A stretch of DNA of 64,000 nt from the NCBI RefSeq assembly GCF_002483315.1, contig NZ_DLHR01000014.1, positions 111,512 to 175,511 of the forward strand, written 5' to 3'. Under the pieces are notes generated by a model. It searched no databases and was not told the origin of the DNA. It saw only the letters and a program-made list of their open reading frames with translations. Numbering within the stretch: position 1 is the stretch's first letter; every line of letters begins with the position of its first letter. The position numbers and the translations under genes are program-made. The stretch is from Flavobacterium sp. UBA7663. GTDB lineage: Bacteria; Bacteroidota; Bacteroidia; Flavobacteriales; Flavobacteriaceae. Below are positions 52,619 to 61,096 of this stretch, piece by piece.

Positions 52619-53410
52619 TTATAAACTCATCTTCACTACATAACCTTCATAGGTTCTTACATTAAAAACGGTTCCGTCTTCGAAAAGCAAGTATTGCCCT
52701 TTTATTCCTGATAACTTACCAGTAAAATTTGGTGTTTTGTCTAAATTTAAACTCGTTACTTTTTTAGGATATTGTAAAACAGGAAAATCCAATTGAATGA
52801 TTTTTTCTTCTTTTGGGAAATAGTCTTTCACTTCATTTGGTAGCCAATCCAATACTTTATTTCGTTCTGAAATCAAGTCCATGTTAGGTACTTCGTTTTT
52901 TAGCATTTTTTGCCAATTGGTTTTATCGGCAAAATGGTTTTTCAATGCTACTTCCGTAATTCCTGCTAAATATCTATTTGGTACTTCTACAATTGGAATA
53001 GCTTGCACCGCACCTTGATCGATCCATCGTGTAGGAACTTGTGTTTTTCGGGTAACTCCCACTTTTACTTCACTCGATAAAGCCAAATACACCACATGCG
53101 GTTGCAATTGCACTCGCTTTTCGTAAGCTAAATCTCTATCTTCAATATCTAAATGGGCAGTGCTTAATTCGGGTTTCATAATCCAATCGCCTACTGCTGG
53201 ACTGCTCATAAAACAATCGTAACAAAATCCTTGACGAAAAATCTTTTTCGCTTTTCCGCAATTTAAACATTGGTAGCCTTGAAACTCAATTTCAATGTCT
53301 TTTCCTAAAAGTTGGTTAATATTTAAAAAACTATTTTCAAAAACTAAATAATACTGAATTGGGTTACCAAATTCGGTTTGCATTTTAGAAAGTGTGCCTT
53401 GATATATCAT
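52619..53410 (-). CDS. DUF2797 protein
   Basis: 263 residues. CLNCGKAKKIFRQGFCYDC at ~48-66 is a zinc ribbon (two CXXC pairs). The middle has VVYLALSSEVKVGVTRKTQVPTRWIDQGA, which resembles the core of GIY-YIG-like DUF2797 proteins, and GITEVALKNHFADKTNWQKML follows. Function is unknown; nucleic-acid binding is a fair guess from the ribbon. Divergent from the GH3 gene. Confidence 0.85.
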   Translation of the reverse strand: MIYQGTLSKMQTEFGNPIQYYLVFENSFLNINQLLGKDIEIEFQGYQCLNCGKAKKIFRQGFCYDCFMSSPAVGDWIMKPELSTAHLDIEDRDLAYEKRVQLQPHVVYLALSSEVKVGVTRKTQVPTRWIDQGAVQAIPIVEVPNRYLAGITEVALKNHFADKTNWQKMLKNEVPNMDLISERNKVLDWLPNEVKDYFPKEEKIIQLDFPVLQYPKKVTSLNLDKTPNFTGKLSGIKGQYLLFEDGTVFNVRTYEGYVVKMSL

Positions 53411-53430
53411 TTCGTGTAAAGATTTTCTTT

Positions 53431-53464
53431 TTTGTCCGATTATTTGAAAAAAATGCTATTTTTG
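53431..53464 (+). promoter_or_regulatory. Promoter of the GH3 gene
   Basis: TTTG (53431-53434), 22 bases, TATTTTTG (53457-53464); leader about 42 bases. Confidence 0.7.
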
Positions 53465-53511
53465 GTAAAGTTATTATTCCAATTTAATAATTCAAAATTA
53501 GAAATAGGTAA

Positions 53512-55023
53512 ATGCCATTACAAATAATAAATTCTTTTGCCACTTGGATTTTAAAAAAGCGAATTCATCAAATGGAATTGTTTTTAAAATATCCGCACGA
53601 AGTACAAGAAGAATTACTTTTTAATCTAATAAAAGCTTCTGAAAACACACAACTTGGAAAGAAATATGATTTTTCTTCAATGAAAAGTTATACTTCTTTT
53701 TCAGAAAGAATTCCTGTCTCTAGCTATGAAGAATTAGAACCTCTTATTGAAAAAACCAGACAAGGCGAACAAAATGTATTTTGGCATTCAAATATTAAAT
53801 GGTTCGCAAAATCGAGCGGAACCACTAATGCAAAAAGCAAATTTATTCCAGTAAGTTCAGAAGCATTAGAAAATTGTCATTACAAAGCCAGTAAAGACTT
53901 ATTATGTTTGTACTTAAACAACAACGAAGAGTCGCAAATGTTTACTGGAAAAAGTTTGCGCTTGGGCGGAAGCAAACAATTATACGAAAACAACAATACT
54001 TTTTTTGGTGATTTATCAGCAATTTTGATTGATAACATGCCGATTTGGGCCGAATTTAGCTCTACACCAAGCAGTAAAATATCTTTAATGGGCGATTGGG
54101 AAACCAAACTTCCTGCCATTATCAATGAAACCATCAACGAAAATGTGACAAGTTTAGCTGGTGTTCCAAGTTGGATGTTGGTTTTACTTCAAAAAACATT
54201 GGAAACCACTGGAAAATCTAATTTATTAGAACTTTGGCCAAATGCAGAAGTATATTTTCATGGTGGCGTAAATTTTGACCCGTATAGAGAACAATACAAG
54301 AAATTATTTCCAAAAGAGAGTTTCAAATATTACGAAATTTATAATGCTTCGGAAGGATTTTTTGCCATTCAAGATCAAAATGATTCTAACGAATTATTGT
54401 TGATGTTAGATTACGGAATTTTCTACGAATTTATTCCGATGGATACTTTTGGAAAATTAAACCAACATGTTATTCGATTAAATCAAGTAGAATTAAATAA
54501 GAATTATGCATTAGTAATTACGACAAATTCGGGATTATGGCGCTATTTAATTGGAGATACCATTCGTTTTACTTCATTAAGTCCTTACCGAATTAAAGTT
54601 ACCGGAAGAACCAAACATCATATTAACGTTTTTGGAGAAGAGTTAATGGTTGAAAATACCGATGCTACTATTACTAAAACTTGTAAAGAATTTAATTGCG
54701 AAATTACAGACTATACCGTTGCTCCTATTTTTATGACTGACAAAAAGAAAGGCGCTCACGAATGGATTATCGAATTTAAAACAAAACCTGATAACATAGA
54801 AAATTTCAGAAAAGCTTTAGATGAAAATCTTCAGCACGTAAATTCGGATTACGAAGCAAAACGCTACAACAATATGACACTAAATCCGTTAGTATTGAAT
54901 GTTGCGAGAGAACAATTATTTTACGATTGGTTAAAACAGCAAGACAAATTAGGCGGTCAACATAAAATCCCAAGGCTTTCAAACGAACGATTGTATTTAG
55001 AAAGTCTATTATCTTTACAATAA
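53512..55023 (+). CDS. GH3-family acyl-adenylating protein
   Basis: A 503-residue member of the GH3 auxin-responsive promoter family, acyl-acid-amide synthetases of the ANL superfamily. The ATP loop is KSSGTTNAKSKFIP, followed by YNASEGFFAIQ and the YALVITTNSGLWRYLIGDTIRF motif, then TGRTKHHINVFGEELMVE at the hinge. Bacterial members are common in Bacteroidota but their substrates are unknown. A tiny lipoprotein gene begins 6 bases after its stop. Confidence 0.92.
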   Translation: MPLQIINSFATWILKKRIHQMELFLKYPHEVQEELLFNLIKASENTQLGKKYDFSSMKSYTSFSERIPVSSYEELEPLIEKTRQGEQNVFWHSNIKWFAKSSGTTNAKSKFIPVSSEALENCHYKASKDLLCLYLNNNEESQMFTGKSLRLGGSKQLYENNNTFFGDLSAILIDNMPIWAEFSSTPSSKISLMGDWETKLPAIINETINENVTSLAGVPSWMLVLLQKTLETTGKSNLLELWPNAEVYFHGGVNFDPYREQYKKLFPKESFKYYEIYNASEGFFAIQDQNDSNELLLMLDYGIFYEFIPMDTFGKLNQHVIRLNQVELNKNYALVITTNSGLWRYLIGDTIRFTSLSPYRIKVTGRTKHHINVFGEELMVENTDATITKTCKEFNCEITDYTVAPIFMTDKKKGAHEWIIEFKTKPDNIENFRKALDENLQHVNSDYEAKRYNNMTLNPLVLNVAREQLFYDWLKQQDKLGGQHKIPRLSNERLYLESLLSLQ

Positions 55024-55029
55024 AATAGT

Positions 55030-55197
55030 ATGAAAAATAAAATCTTACTTTTTACCCTATTAATTCTACTTGTTACGACCCTTTCGTGCGGGCCAAGACG
55101 CTATAAATGTGGATCATACAGAAAATGCGAGAATTATAAAGAAAAAACCAAAAACAACACAATTCATAAAGAATTTGACAAAACATATTGCTGTTAA
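55030..55197 (+). CDS. Tiny Cys-rich lipoprotein
   Basis: 55 residues, easily missed because of size. Signal MKNKILLFTLLILLVTTLSC (C20) then GPRRYKCGSYRKCENYK and a C-terminal TYCC. The lipobox, basic mature part and paired cysteines resemble the tiny lipoprotein at 56991. The start is 6 bases after the GH3 stop, so it is cotranscribed, and a strong terminator follows. Function unknown. Confidence 0.8.
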   Translation: MKNKILLFTLLILLVTTLSCGPRRYKCGSYRKCENYKEKTKNNTIHKEFDKTYCC

Positions 55198-55220
55198 ACG
55201 GATATATTTACAGAATTCAC

Positions 55221-55263
55221 AAAAAAATCGATTTACTCAAAATGCAGTAAATCGATTTTTTTT
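55221..55263 (+). terminator. Terminator of the GH3 unit
   Basis: A 16-bp perfect stem, C55236 to A55221 with G55247 to T55262, loop of 10, ending in T run. Confidence 0.9.
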
Positions 55264-55335
55264 GCATTATATCGAATTTTTACATGTAGTTTAACAAATA
55301 AAGTAAATAATAATTTTTTTTACGGAAAATACCAC

Positions 55336-55343
55336 TAATTTTG
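55336..55343 (+). promoter_or_regulatory. -7 box of the OmpA-family gene
   Basis: TAATTTTG, 51 bases before the ATG at 55394; no clear -33 box. Confidence 0.5.
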
Positions 55344-55393
55344 CACGCGATTTAACTAATCATTAACTAATTATCATTTAAGCAATTAAATTT

Positions 55394-56956
55394 ATGAAAC
55401 TAACCAAAATCCTTACATTATTTTTACTTTTAGGAAGCCTAGCATCTTTTGGACAAGAACCAAAACGTTCTGAAGGAGCCGAAGCCATTGTGAATGCCAT
55501 TAATAAGAATACTAAAGGAATTAGCTTCATCATTAGTGATACTGGAATAAATTCAGAGTTAAACGAAATAGGCACTACTTTCTTTAAAAACAAATACATC
55601 ATTTTGTCAAACAAGAAAAGAAGACATGCAGATGTAACTGTTAATCCAATTACTAATACTCCAAATAACAACTTATATTGTGTAGATGTAAAAGAAGATG
55701 GAAATTTATCTTTTCCTTTACTTTTCTCCCAAGCATTAGACTCTGATAATGATGAAGGTTCAATTGGATTTTCTTCTGATCAAAGAACTATTTTTTATAC
55801 TCAAGAAAACCCTAATAACAAACAGTTATTTACTTTACACAAAGCAACTCTTAACGAAAAAGATGCTAAAAAATGGACAAACATTACTAATTTAAATGTA
55901 GTTCCAGAGCAATATTCAGCTGAAACTCCAAGTGTTTCTCCTGACGGTAAGAAAATTTATATTGCATCAAACATACCTGGTGGATATGGTGGATTTGATA
56001 TTTACGAAGCTATCATTGCTGAAGACGGAACAGTTGGTAAATTAGTTAATTTGGGTCCAAATGTAAACACAGCTGATGATGAGAAATATCCATATATGTC
56101 TTCTGACAACAAATATTTATATTTTTCTTCAAAAGGCCACTTAAATTTAGGAGGTTATGATGTTTTTAGATCAGCTTACGTTGATAATTCATTTTTAACT
56201 GCGATGAACTTAGGAACTGATTTAAACTCAAGAAGAGATGATGTTGCTTTTGTAATGACTTCTCCATCTAAAGGATATATTTCTACTGATAAAAAACAAT
56301 CTGGAAATTTTGATATTTTAAAGTTCGAAATCAAAAAACAAGAGAATTTACATTTCAGCTATACTATTGTAGAAGAAGTTACTAAAACCGCTTTACCAAA
56401 TGCTACTGTAGTAGTTACAGATGAATTTGGAACTAAATTAGCAGAAACACAATCAGACAATAATGGTAAAATCAAACTAGCTTTAGAACCATTAACATTT
56501 TATAACATTGAAGTTATGAAAGATGGTTACGAAACTAAGAAAACAAACATTGCAACTGGTGATACAGATAAAAACATTGCTTTAACTCAGAAGAAAGCAA
56601 TTGTTACTGATGATGCTATTGTAATTGAAAATATCTATTTTGATTTTAACAAATCTAGTGTTAAAAAAGAATCAGAATTATCTTTGAACAAAATTGTTGA
56701 AGTTTTAACAAACAATCCTAATATGAGTATTACAATTAACGCTCACACGGATAGCAAAGGTTCTGAAACTTACAACCAAACATTATCAGAAAGCAGAGCA
56801 AAAGCAGCTTACCAATATTTACTTAAAAAAGGAATTCCTGCATCGCAGTTAACCTACAAAGGTTTTGGTGAAAGCGAATTGTTAGAAAAATGCGAGAAAT
56901 GTTCAGCTAAACAAGACCAAACAAATAGAAGGGTTGAATTCAAAATCGTTAAATAA
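55394..56956 (+). CDS. OmpA-family protein with beta-propeller and CRD (PorE-like)
   Basis: 520 residues: signal peptide (cut near SFGQ), WD40-like PD40 repeats (~100-310; TPSVSPDGKKIYIASNIPGGYGGFDIY, YPYMSSDNKYLYFSSKGH), a carboxypeptidase-regulatory-like domain (~325-395; ALPNATVVVTDEFGT) and an OmpA_C peptidoglycan-binding domain (~410-520; INAHTDSKGSETYN, SESRAKAAYQYL). This order matches T9SS PorE, but the N-terminal TPR domain and lipobox of PorE are missing. Probably anchors an outer-membrane complex to the wall. Confidence 0.88.
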   Translation: MKLTKILTLFLLLGSLASFGQEPKRSEGAEAIVNAINKNTKGISFIISDTGINSELNEIGTTFFKNKYIILSNKKRRHADVTVNPITNTPNNNLYCVDVKEDGNLSFPLLFSQALDSDNDEGSIGFSSDQRTIFYTQENPNNKQLFTLHKATLNEKDAKKWTNITNLNVVPEQYSAETPSVSPDGKKIYIASNIPGGYGGFDIYEAIIAEDGTVGKLVNLGPNVNTADDEKYPYMSSDNKYLYFSSKGHLNLGGYDVFRSAYVDNSFLTAMNLGTDLNSRRDDVAFVMTSPSKGYISTDKKQSGNFDILKFEIKKQENLHFSYTIVEEVTKTALPNATVVVTDEFGTKLAETQSDNNGKIKLALEPLTFYNIEVMKDGYETKKTNIATGDTDKNIALTQKKAIVTDDAIVIENIYFDFNKSSVKKESELSLNKIVEVLTNNPNMSITINAHTDSKGSETYNQTLSESRAKAAYQYLLKKGIPASQLTYKGFGESELLEKCEKCSAKQDQTNRRVEFKIVK

Positions 56957-56990
56957 AAAAGTACACTCTCAATTAAACACAAATAAAAAA

Positions 56991-57125
56991 ATGAAAAAAA
57001 TCTCTTTAGTATTAGCCTTATCAACTTTAGTATTATTAACATCATGTTCAAGCGGATGGAGTTGTCAAAAAAGATATTGCAACGCCAAACAAACAAAAAC
57101 AATAGAGCAAAAGAAAAATGCTTAA
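56991..57125 (+). CDS. Tiny Cys-rich lipoprotein
   Basis: 44 residues: signal MKKISLVLALSTLVLLTSC (C19) and SSGWSCQKRYCNAKQTK. The ATG at 56991 is preferred; an in-frame ATG at 56934 lies inside the OmpA gene and gives no signal peptide. It is 34 bases after the OmpA-family gene and similar in style to 55030-55197. Possible small partner of the OmpA protein; not recognised. Confidence 0.75.
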   Translation: MKKISLVLALSTLVLLTSCSSGWSCQKRYCNAKQTKTIEQKKNA

Positions 57126-57130
57126 TCATA

Positions 57131-57158
57131 AAAAAGGTCGCCAATTGGCGACCTTTTT
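57131..57158. terminator. Bidirectional hairpin terminator
   Basis: AAAAAGGTCGCCA and TGGCGACCTTTTT, palindromic, between converging lipoprotein and clpX. Confidence 0.9.
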
Positions 57159-57174
57159 GTTTGTATTACTTTCA

Positions 57175-58407
57175 TTAAGAAACAGCTTTTAATCGTTGTA
57201 ATAAATTTTTACTCAAACTGTTTTCAGCATATTCTTTTGTGACTTGCAAATGTTTGTCTTCAGAACTTGGCAATTCATACATTGCATCGGTTAAAATAGC
57301 TTCACACAACGAACGTAATCCTCTAGCTCCCAATTTATATTCTAAAGCTTTAGAAACAATATAATTTAAAGCTTCTTCTTCAATTTCTAAAGTTACTTCA
57401 TCCATTTCAAACAATTTTTTGTATTGTTTTACTAAGGCATTTTTAGGTTCTGTTAAAATTGCTCTTAACGTTTCAGCATCCAAAGGATCCATGTGTGTTA
57501 GAACTGGTAATCGACCGATAATTTCTGGAATTAATCCAAAATCTTTGACGTCTTTAGGAATTAAATATTGCAGTAAATTATCTTTATCAATTTGGTCTGT
57601 TCCAATAGACGAACTATAACCAACTGCTTGTCTATTTAAACGTTTTGAAATGATTCTTTCGATTCCGTCAAAAGCACCACCAGCAATAAATAAGATATTT
57701 TGAGTGTTTACCTCAACAAATTTTTGGTCAGGATGTTTTCTTCCTCCTTTTGGCGGTACATTAACCACTGTTCCTTCTAACAATTTCAACAAAGCTTGTT
57801 GTACACCTTCACCAGAAACATCACGCGTAATTGATGGATTATCACTTTTACGAGCAATTTTATCAATTTCGTCAATAAATACAATTCCTCTCTCGGCTTT
57901 CGCTACATCATAATCAGCCGCTTGTAATAAACGAGTCAAAATACTTTCCACATCTTCTCCTACGTAACCCGCTTCGGTTAAAACAGTTGCATCAACAATA
58001 GCCAATGGAACATTCAACATTTTTGCAATCGTTTTTGCTACTAATGTTTTACCTGTTCCGGTTTGTCCAACCATTAAGATGTTACTTTTTTCAATCTCAA
58101 CTTCGTCTTCCAATTGAATTTGCATCAAACGTTTGTAGTGATTATAAACCGCTACACTCATTACTTTTTTAGTTTGATCTTGTCCAATAACATAATCATC
58201 TAAAAACGCACGAATTTCTTTTGGTTTCAACAGAATCAAATCGGCAACCAAATTGGAATTTCCTGATTGTTTTAATTCCTCTAATACAATTCCGTGAGCT
58301 TGTTCGATACATTTGTCGCAAATATGCGCATTAATCCCTGCAATTAATAAATTGGTTTCAGGCTTTTTCCTTCCGCAGAATGAACACTCTAATACTTCTT
58401 TAGCCAT
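57175..58407 (-). CDS. clpX: ClpX, ATPase of the ClpXP protease
   Basis: Unfolds tagged proteins and feeds ClpP. The 410-residue AAA+ protein has the N-terminal zinc finger C8, C11, C30, C33, Walker A GQTGTGKT, Walker B FIDEID, the RKSDNPSITRDVSGEGVQQALLKLLEG pore and sensor-1 region, the GF/IGF-type ClpP contact loop (IGRLPVLTHMD region) and sensor 2 GARGLRS. Directly downstream of clpP; a 20-bp hairpin array lies in the 74-base gap. Confidence 0.98.
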   Translation of the reverse strand: MAKEVLECSFCGRKKPETNLLIAGINAHICDKCIEQAHGIVLEELKQSGNSNLVADLILLKPKEIRAFLDDYVIGQDQTKKVMSVAVYNHYKRLMQIQLEDEVEIEKSNILMVGQTGTGKTLVAKTIAKMLNVPLAIVDATVLTEAGYVGEDVESILTRLLQAADYDVAKAERGIVFIDEIDKIARKSDNPSITRDVSGEGVQQALLKLLEGTVVNVPPKGGRKHPDQKFVEVNTQNILFIAGGAFDGIERIISKRLNRQAVGYSSSIGTDQIDKDNLLQYLIPKDVKDFGLIPEIIGRLPVLTHMDPLDAETLRAILTEPKNALVKQYKKLFEMDEVTLEIEEEALNYIVSKALEYKLGARGLRSLCEAILTDAMYELPSSEDKHLQVTKEYAENSLSKNLLQRLKAVS

Positions 58408-58419
58408 TTTTTGTTTCTG

Positions 58420-58473
58420 GTTTCAAGTTTCAAGTTTCAAGTTATAAAACCTGAAACTTGAAACTTGAAACTT
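58420..58473 (-). repeat. Heptad word array with a 20-bp hairpin, clpP-clpX gap
   Basis: GTTTCAA x3 (58420-58440), then AACTTGA words to 58473, in 7-base phase. The first 20 bases pair perfectly with 58452-58471. No T run follows on the minus strand; it ends 12 bases before the clpX ATG. Confidence 0.85.
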
Positions 58474-58481
58474 TAAATTAA

Positions 58482-59138
58482 TTATCTTGTTAAAACCTCA
58501 TCAATCATTCCGTATTCTTTTGCTTCAGCGGCAATCATCCAATAATCGCGCTCAGAATCTTTGTGCACTTTTTCGAACGATTGTCCAGAATGTTTAGAAA
58601 TGATTTCATACAATTCATCTTTTAATTTCAACATTTCTTTCAAGTTGATTTCCATATCTGTTGCTACACCTTGTGCGCCTCCAGATGGTTGGTGAATCAT
58701 AACTCTTGAATGTGGTAATGCCGAACGTTTTCCTTCTGCTCCAGCACACAATAAAACCGCTCCCATAGAAGCCGCCATTCCTGTACAAATTGTAGCTACG
58801 TCTGGTTTTACGAATTGCATAGTATCGTAAATTCCTAATCCAGCATACACACTTCCTCCAGGTGAATTGATATAAATACTGATATCTTTAGAAGCATCAA
58901 CACTTTCTAAAAACAACAATTGTGCTTGAATAATATTGGCAACATAATCGTCAACTCCAGTTCCCATGAAGATAATTCTATCCATCATTAAACGAGAGAA
59001 AACATCCATTGAAGCTACGTTTAATTGGCGTTCTTCAATAATATATGGAGTCATACTTCCAACAATTTTATCGTAATATAAACTGTTTACTCCATGATGC
59101 TTAGTAGCATATTTTTTAAATTCTTTTCCGTAGTTCAT
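58482..59138 (-). CDS. clpP: ClpP, ATP-dependent protease proteolytic subunit
   Basis: A 218-residue serine protease that forms 14-mers. Catalytic S124 (GMAASMGAVLL), H149 (RVMIHQP) and D198 (near SERDYWM). The N-terminus is longer than the E. coli mature protein (propeptide). The order tig, clpP, clpX on the minus strand is the classic cluster. Confidence 0.98.
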   Translation of the reverse strand: MNYGKEFKKYATKHHGVNSLYYDKIVGSMTPYIIEERQLNVASMDVFSRLMMDRIIFMGTGVDDYVANIIQAQLLFLESVDASKDISIYINSPGGSVYAGLGIYDTMQFVKPDVATICTGMAASMGAVLLCAGAEGKRSALPHSRVMIHQPSGGAQGVATDMEINLKEMLKLKDELYEIISKHSGQSFEKVHKDSERDYWMIAAEAKEYGMIDEVLTR

Positions 59139-59191
59139 TTTTGTATGGTTTAAATAATTAATATTTAGAAATTCTGCTGTTGAATACAGAA

Positions 59192-59220
59192 TAAAAAAGC
59201 GCCAAAACTAGTCTGACGCT
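59192..59220 (-). terminator. Hairpin with T run between tig and clpP
   Basis: On the minus strand AGCGTCAG pairs with TTGGCGCT (two G-T pairs), loop of 7, then six T. Works as the tig terminator or as an attenuator: a TATCTTTG -7-like box (59221-59228) abuts it. Confidence 0.6.
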
Positions 59221-59246
59221 CAAAGATAATTATTTTTTGTGAGATA

Positions 59247-60572
59247 TTATTCTCCGTACATTTCTTTGATGAATTGATCGTAATTTACTTCTTTCGTTTT
59301 CGTTTTTACTTTTTCTTTGTAAAGACCTAACATTTTTTCGCTCATTACTTGCTCTGATAAACGTTTTACCTCATCTTGGTTTGACATTACACGAGCTACA
59401 ATTCCGTTAATTTCATCTTCTGAAGGATTTAATTGACCAAATTGAGCCATTTGTTTCTTGATTAAATCAGCAGTATGTGCTTTTAAATCTTCGAAAGTAA
59501 TTTGTAAATTATTATCAGCCATTACTTTTCCTTCGATTAATTGGAAACGTAATCCTTTTTCAGATTTTGCAAATTCTTCTTCCGCTTGTTCAGCAGTTAA
59601 AGGAGTTTCTCCTACATTTTGAATCCATCTTTTTAAGAATGCCTCTGGCAAATCAAACTTTGTAGTTTCGATTAAAAACTCAGTAACATCATTTAAGAAT
59701 TTTTGATCAGCTTGTTGAGCAAATTGTGCTTCAGCATCTTCTTTAATTCTAGCTTTTAAATCTTCTACAGAAGAAAGAACTCCAGGTCCGAATAATTTAT
59801 CTAATAATTCTTGATTTAATTCTGCTTTTTCAATTTCATTGATTTCTTCAATTGTAAAATCAACATTGATATCCAATCCGTGAACATCGTCATGACCTAC
59901 TTTTAAGTAATCCATTAATTTGTGATCGTCATCGAATAAACCTTTAGTTCCGATAGTAACTACATCACCTACTTTTTTTCCGATGAAAGCTTTAGCTACT
60001 TTTTTATCAGCAAAAATATCTAAACCGAAGTTAGCGGGAGCGTTGATTCCTTTTTCTTCGTTTGTAAAAGTTCCTCTAATTTCAAAATCAGCTTTTACTT
60101 CCGCTTGAGAAATTAATTTTCCGTATTGTTTTTGAATTCTTTCTACTTGATCATTCAACATTTTATCATCTGCAATAACGTTGAATTTTGTAACATTGTT
60201 TTTAGCTGTTAAATCAACTGAAAACTGAGGCGCTAATCCTAATTCGAAATCAAAAGAGAAATTTTCCGCATCCCAATCGATACTATCTGTTACTTTTGGA
60301 AGTGGATTTCCAAGGATATCTAATTTTTCAGTAGTTAAATAGTTATTAAGAGAAGTTTGTAATACTTTGTTTACTTCTTCTAACAAAACAGCTTTACCAT
60401 ATTGTTTTTGGATTAAACTCATTGGAACAGCTCCTTTTCTGAAACCAGAAATAGCAGCATTTTTTCTATAGTCAGCTAATACTTTTTCTACTTTATCCGA
60501 ATAATCTTCTTTAGTGATTGCTACTGTTACAATAGCATTTAATGCATCAACTTGCGTTTTTGTAATGTTCAT
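59247..60572 (-). CDS. tig: Trigger factor
   Basis: Ribosome-bound chaperone and prolyl isomerase for new proteins. 441 residues: the ribosome-binding domain has the signature FRKGAVPMSLIQKQYG (near G44-F-R-K), the middle FKBP-like domain (~150-245, AFIGKKVGDVV) is divergent as usual in Bacteroidota, and a long helical C-terminal domain follows. A promoter lies 36 bases upstream. Confidence 0.96.
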   Translation of the reverse strand: MNITKTQVDALNAIVTVAITKEDYSDKVEKVLADYRKNAAISGFRKGAVPMSLIQKQYGKAVLLEEVNKVLQTSLNNYLTTEKLDILGNPLPKVTDSIDWDAENFSFDFELGLAPQFSVDLTAKNNVTKFNVIADDKMLNDQVERIQKQYGKLISQAEVKADFEIRGTFTNEEKGINAPANFGLDIFADKKVAKAFIGKKVGDVVTIGTKGLFDDDHKLMDYLKVGHDDVHGLDINVDFTIEEINEIEKAELNQELLDKLFGPGVLSSVEDLKARIKEDAEAQFAQQADQKFLNDVTEFLIETTKFDLPEAFLKRWIQNVGETPLTAEQAEEEFAKSEKGLRFQLIEGKVMADNNLQITFEDLKAHTADLIKKQMAQFGQLNPSEDEINGIVARVMSNQDEVKRLSEQVMSEKMLGLYKEKVKTKTKEVNYDQFIKEMYGE

Positions 60573-60607
60573 TATCTGTTTATTTAAGTACCATAAAATT
60601 TGGGTTG

Positions 60608-60635
60608 CAAAATTATAGAATTTTTACAACCCAAA
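60608..60635 (-). promoter_or_regulatory. Promoter of tig
   Basis: Minus strand TAATTTTG at 60608-60615; TTTG at 60632-60635 is 16 bases upstream. Confidence 0.6.
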
Positions 60636-60673
60636 CAAGTTTTTAATTTATTGAAATTCAATTCGCTATAAAT

Positions 60674-61018
60674 TTATTTTTCGTCGATAAAGATTTTATT
60701 CAAAATTGACTGAGTAATTGATAACAGAACACTAAAAATTAATGCTGTTAAAAAACCATCTACTCTAAACTCGGCAATAAAATAATCACAGATCAAAATG
60801 ATAATGGCATTGATAACCAATAAGAACAAACCTAACGTAAACAAAGTAACCGGAATTGTAAGCAACACTAGTATTGGCTTTAAAAAAGTATTTAACAGGC
60901 CTAACACAACCGCCACCATTAAGGCTCCTGTTAAACTAGTAACATGAACTCCAGGTAAAAAATAAGAAAGTACAAACACTACAATTGTACTGATGAAAAG
61001 TTTAATAATTAAATTCAT
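60674..61018 (-). CDS. Four-helix membrane protein (phage holin 4_2 family)
   Basis: 114 residues with four hydrophobic segments (about 4-22, 28-50, 55-77, 88-106) and the motif LGLLNTFLKPILVLLTIPVTLFTLG that defines PF04020. Despite the holin name, chromosomal members are widespread and not phage linked; role unknown. Solitary, with a terminator upstream separating it from the SGNH gene. Confidence 0.92.
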   Translation of the reverse strand: MNLIIKLFISTIVVFVLSYFLPGVHVTSLTGALMVAVVLGLLNTFLKPILVLLTIPVTLFTLGLFLLVINAIIILICDYFIAEFRVDGFLTALIFSVLLSITQSILNKIFIDEK

Positions 61019-61046
61019 TTTATTGTCTTTAGAAATTTAAAGTTAC

Positions 61047-61078
61047 AAAAAAAGGCATCAATAATGATGCCTTTTTTT
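61047..61078 (-). terminator. Terminator of the fadL-SGNH unit
   Basis: AAAAAAAGGCATCA (61047-61060), loop ATAA, TGATGCCTTTTTTT (61065-61078). Confidence 0.9.
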
Positions 61079-61096
61079 AATAATTTATTTCAAATA

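Noticed and set aside
55070..55294. A 74-codon open frame after the GH3 gene
   Set aside because: It overlaps, in another frame, the small lipoprotein gene 55030-55197, which has a clear signal and lipobox; the longer frame has no such feature.
60674..61018. Holin-family gene as a sign of a prophage
   Set aside because: No other phage gene is near; PF04020 proteins are common on chromosomes.
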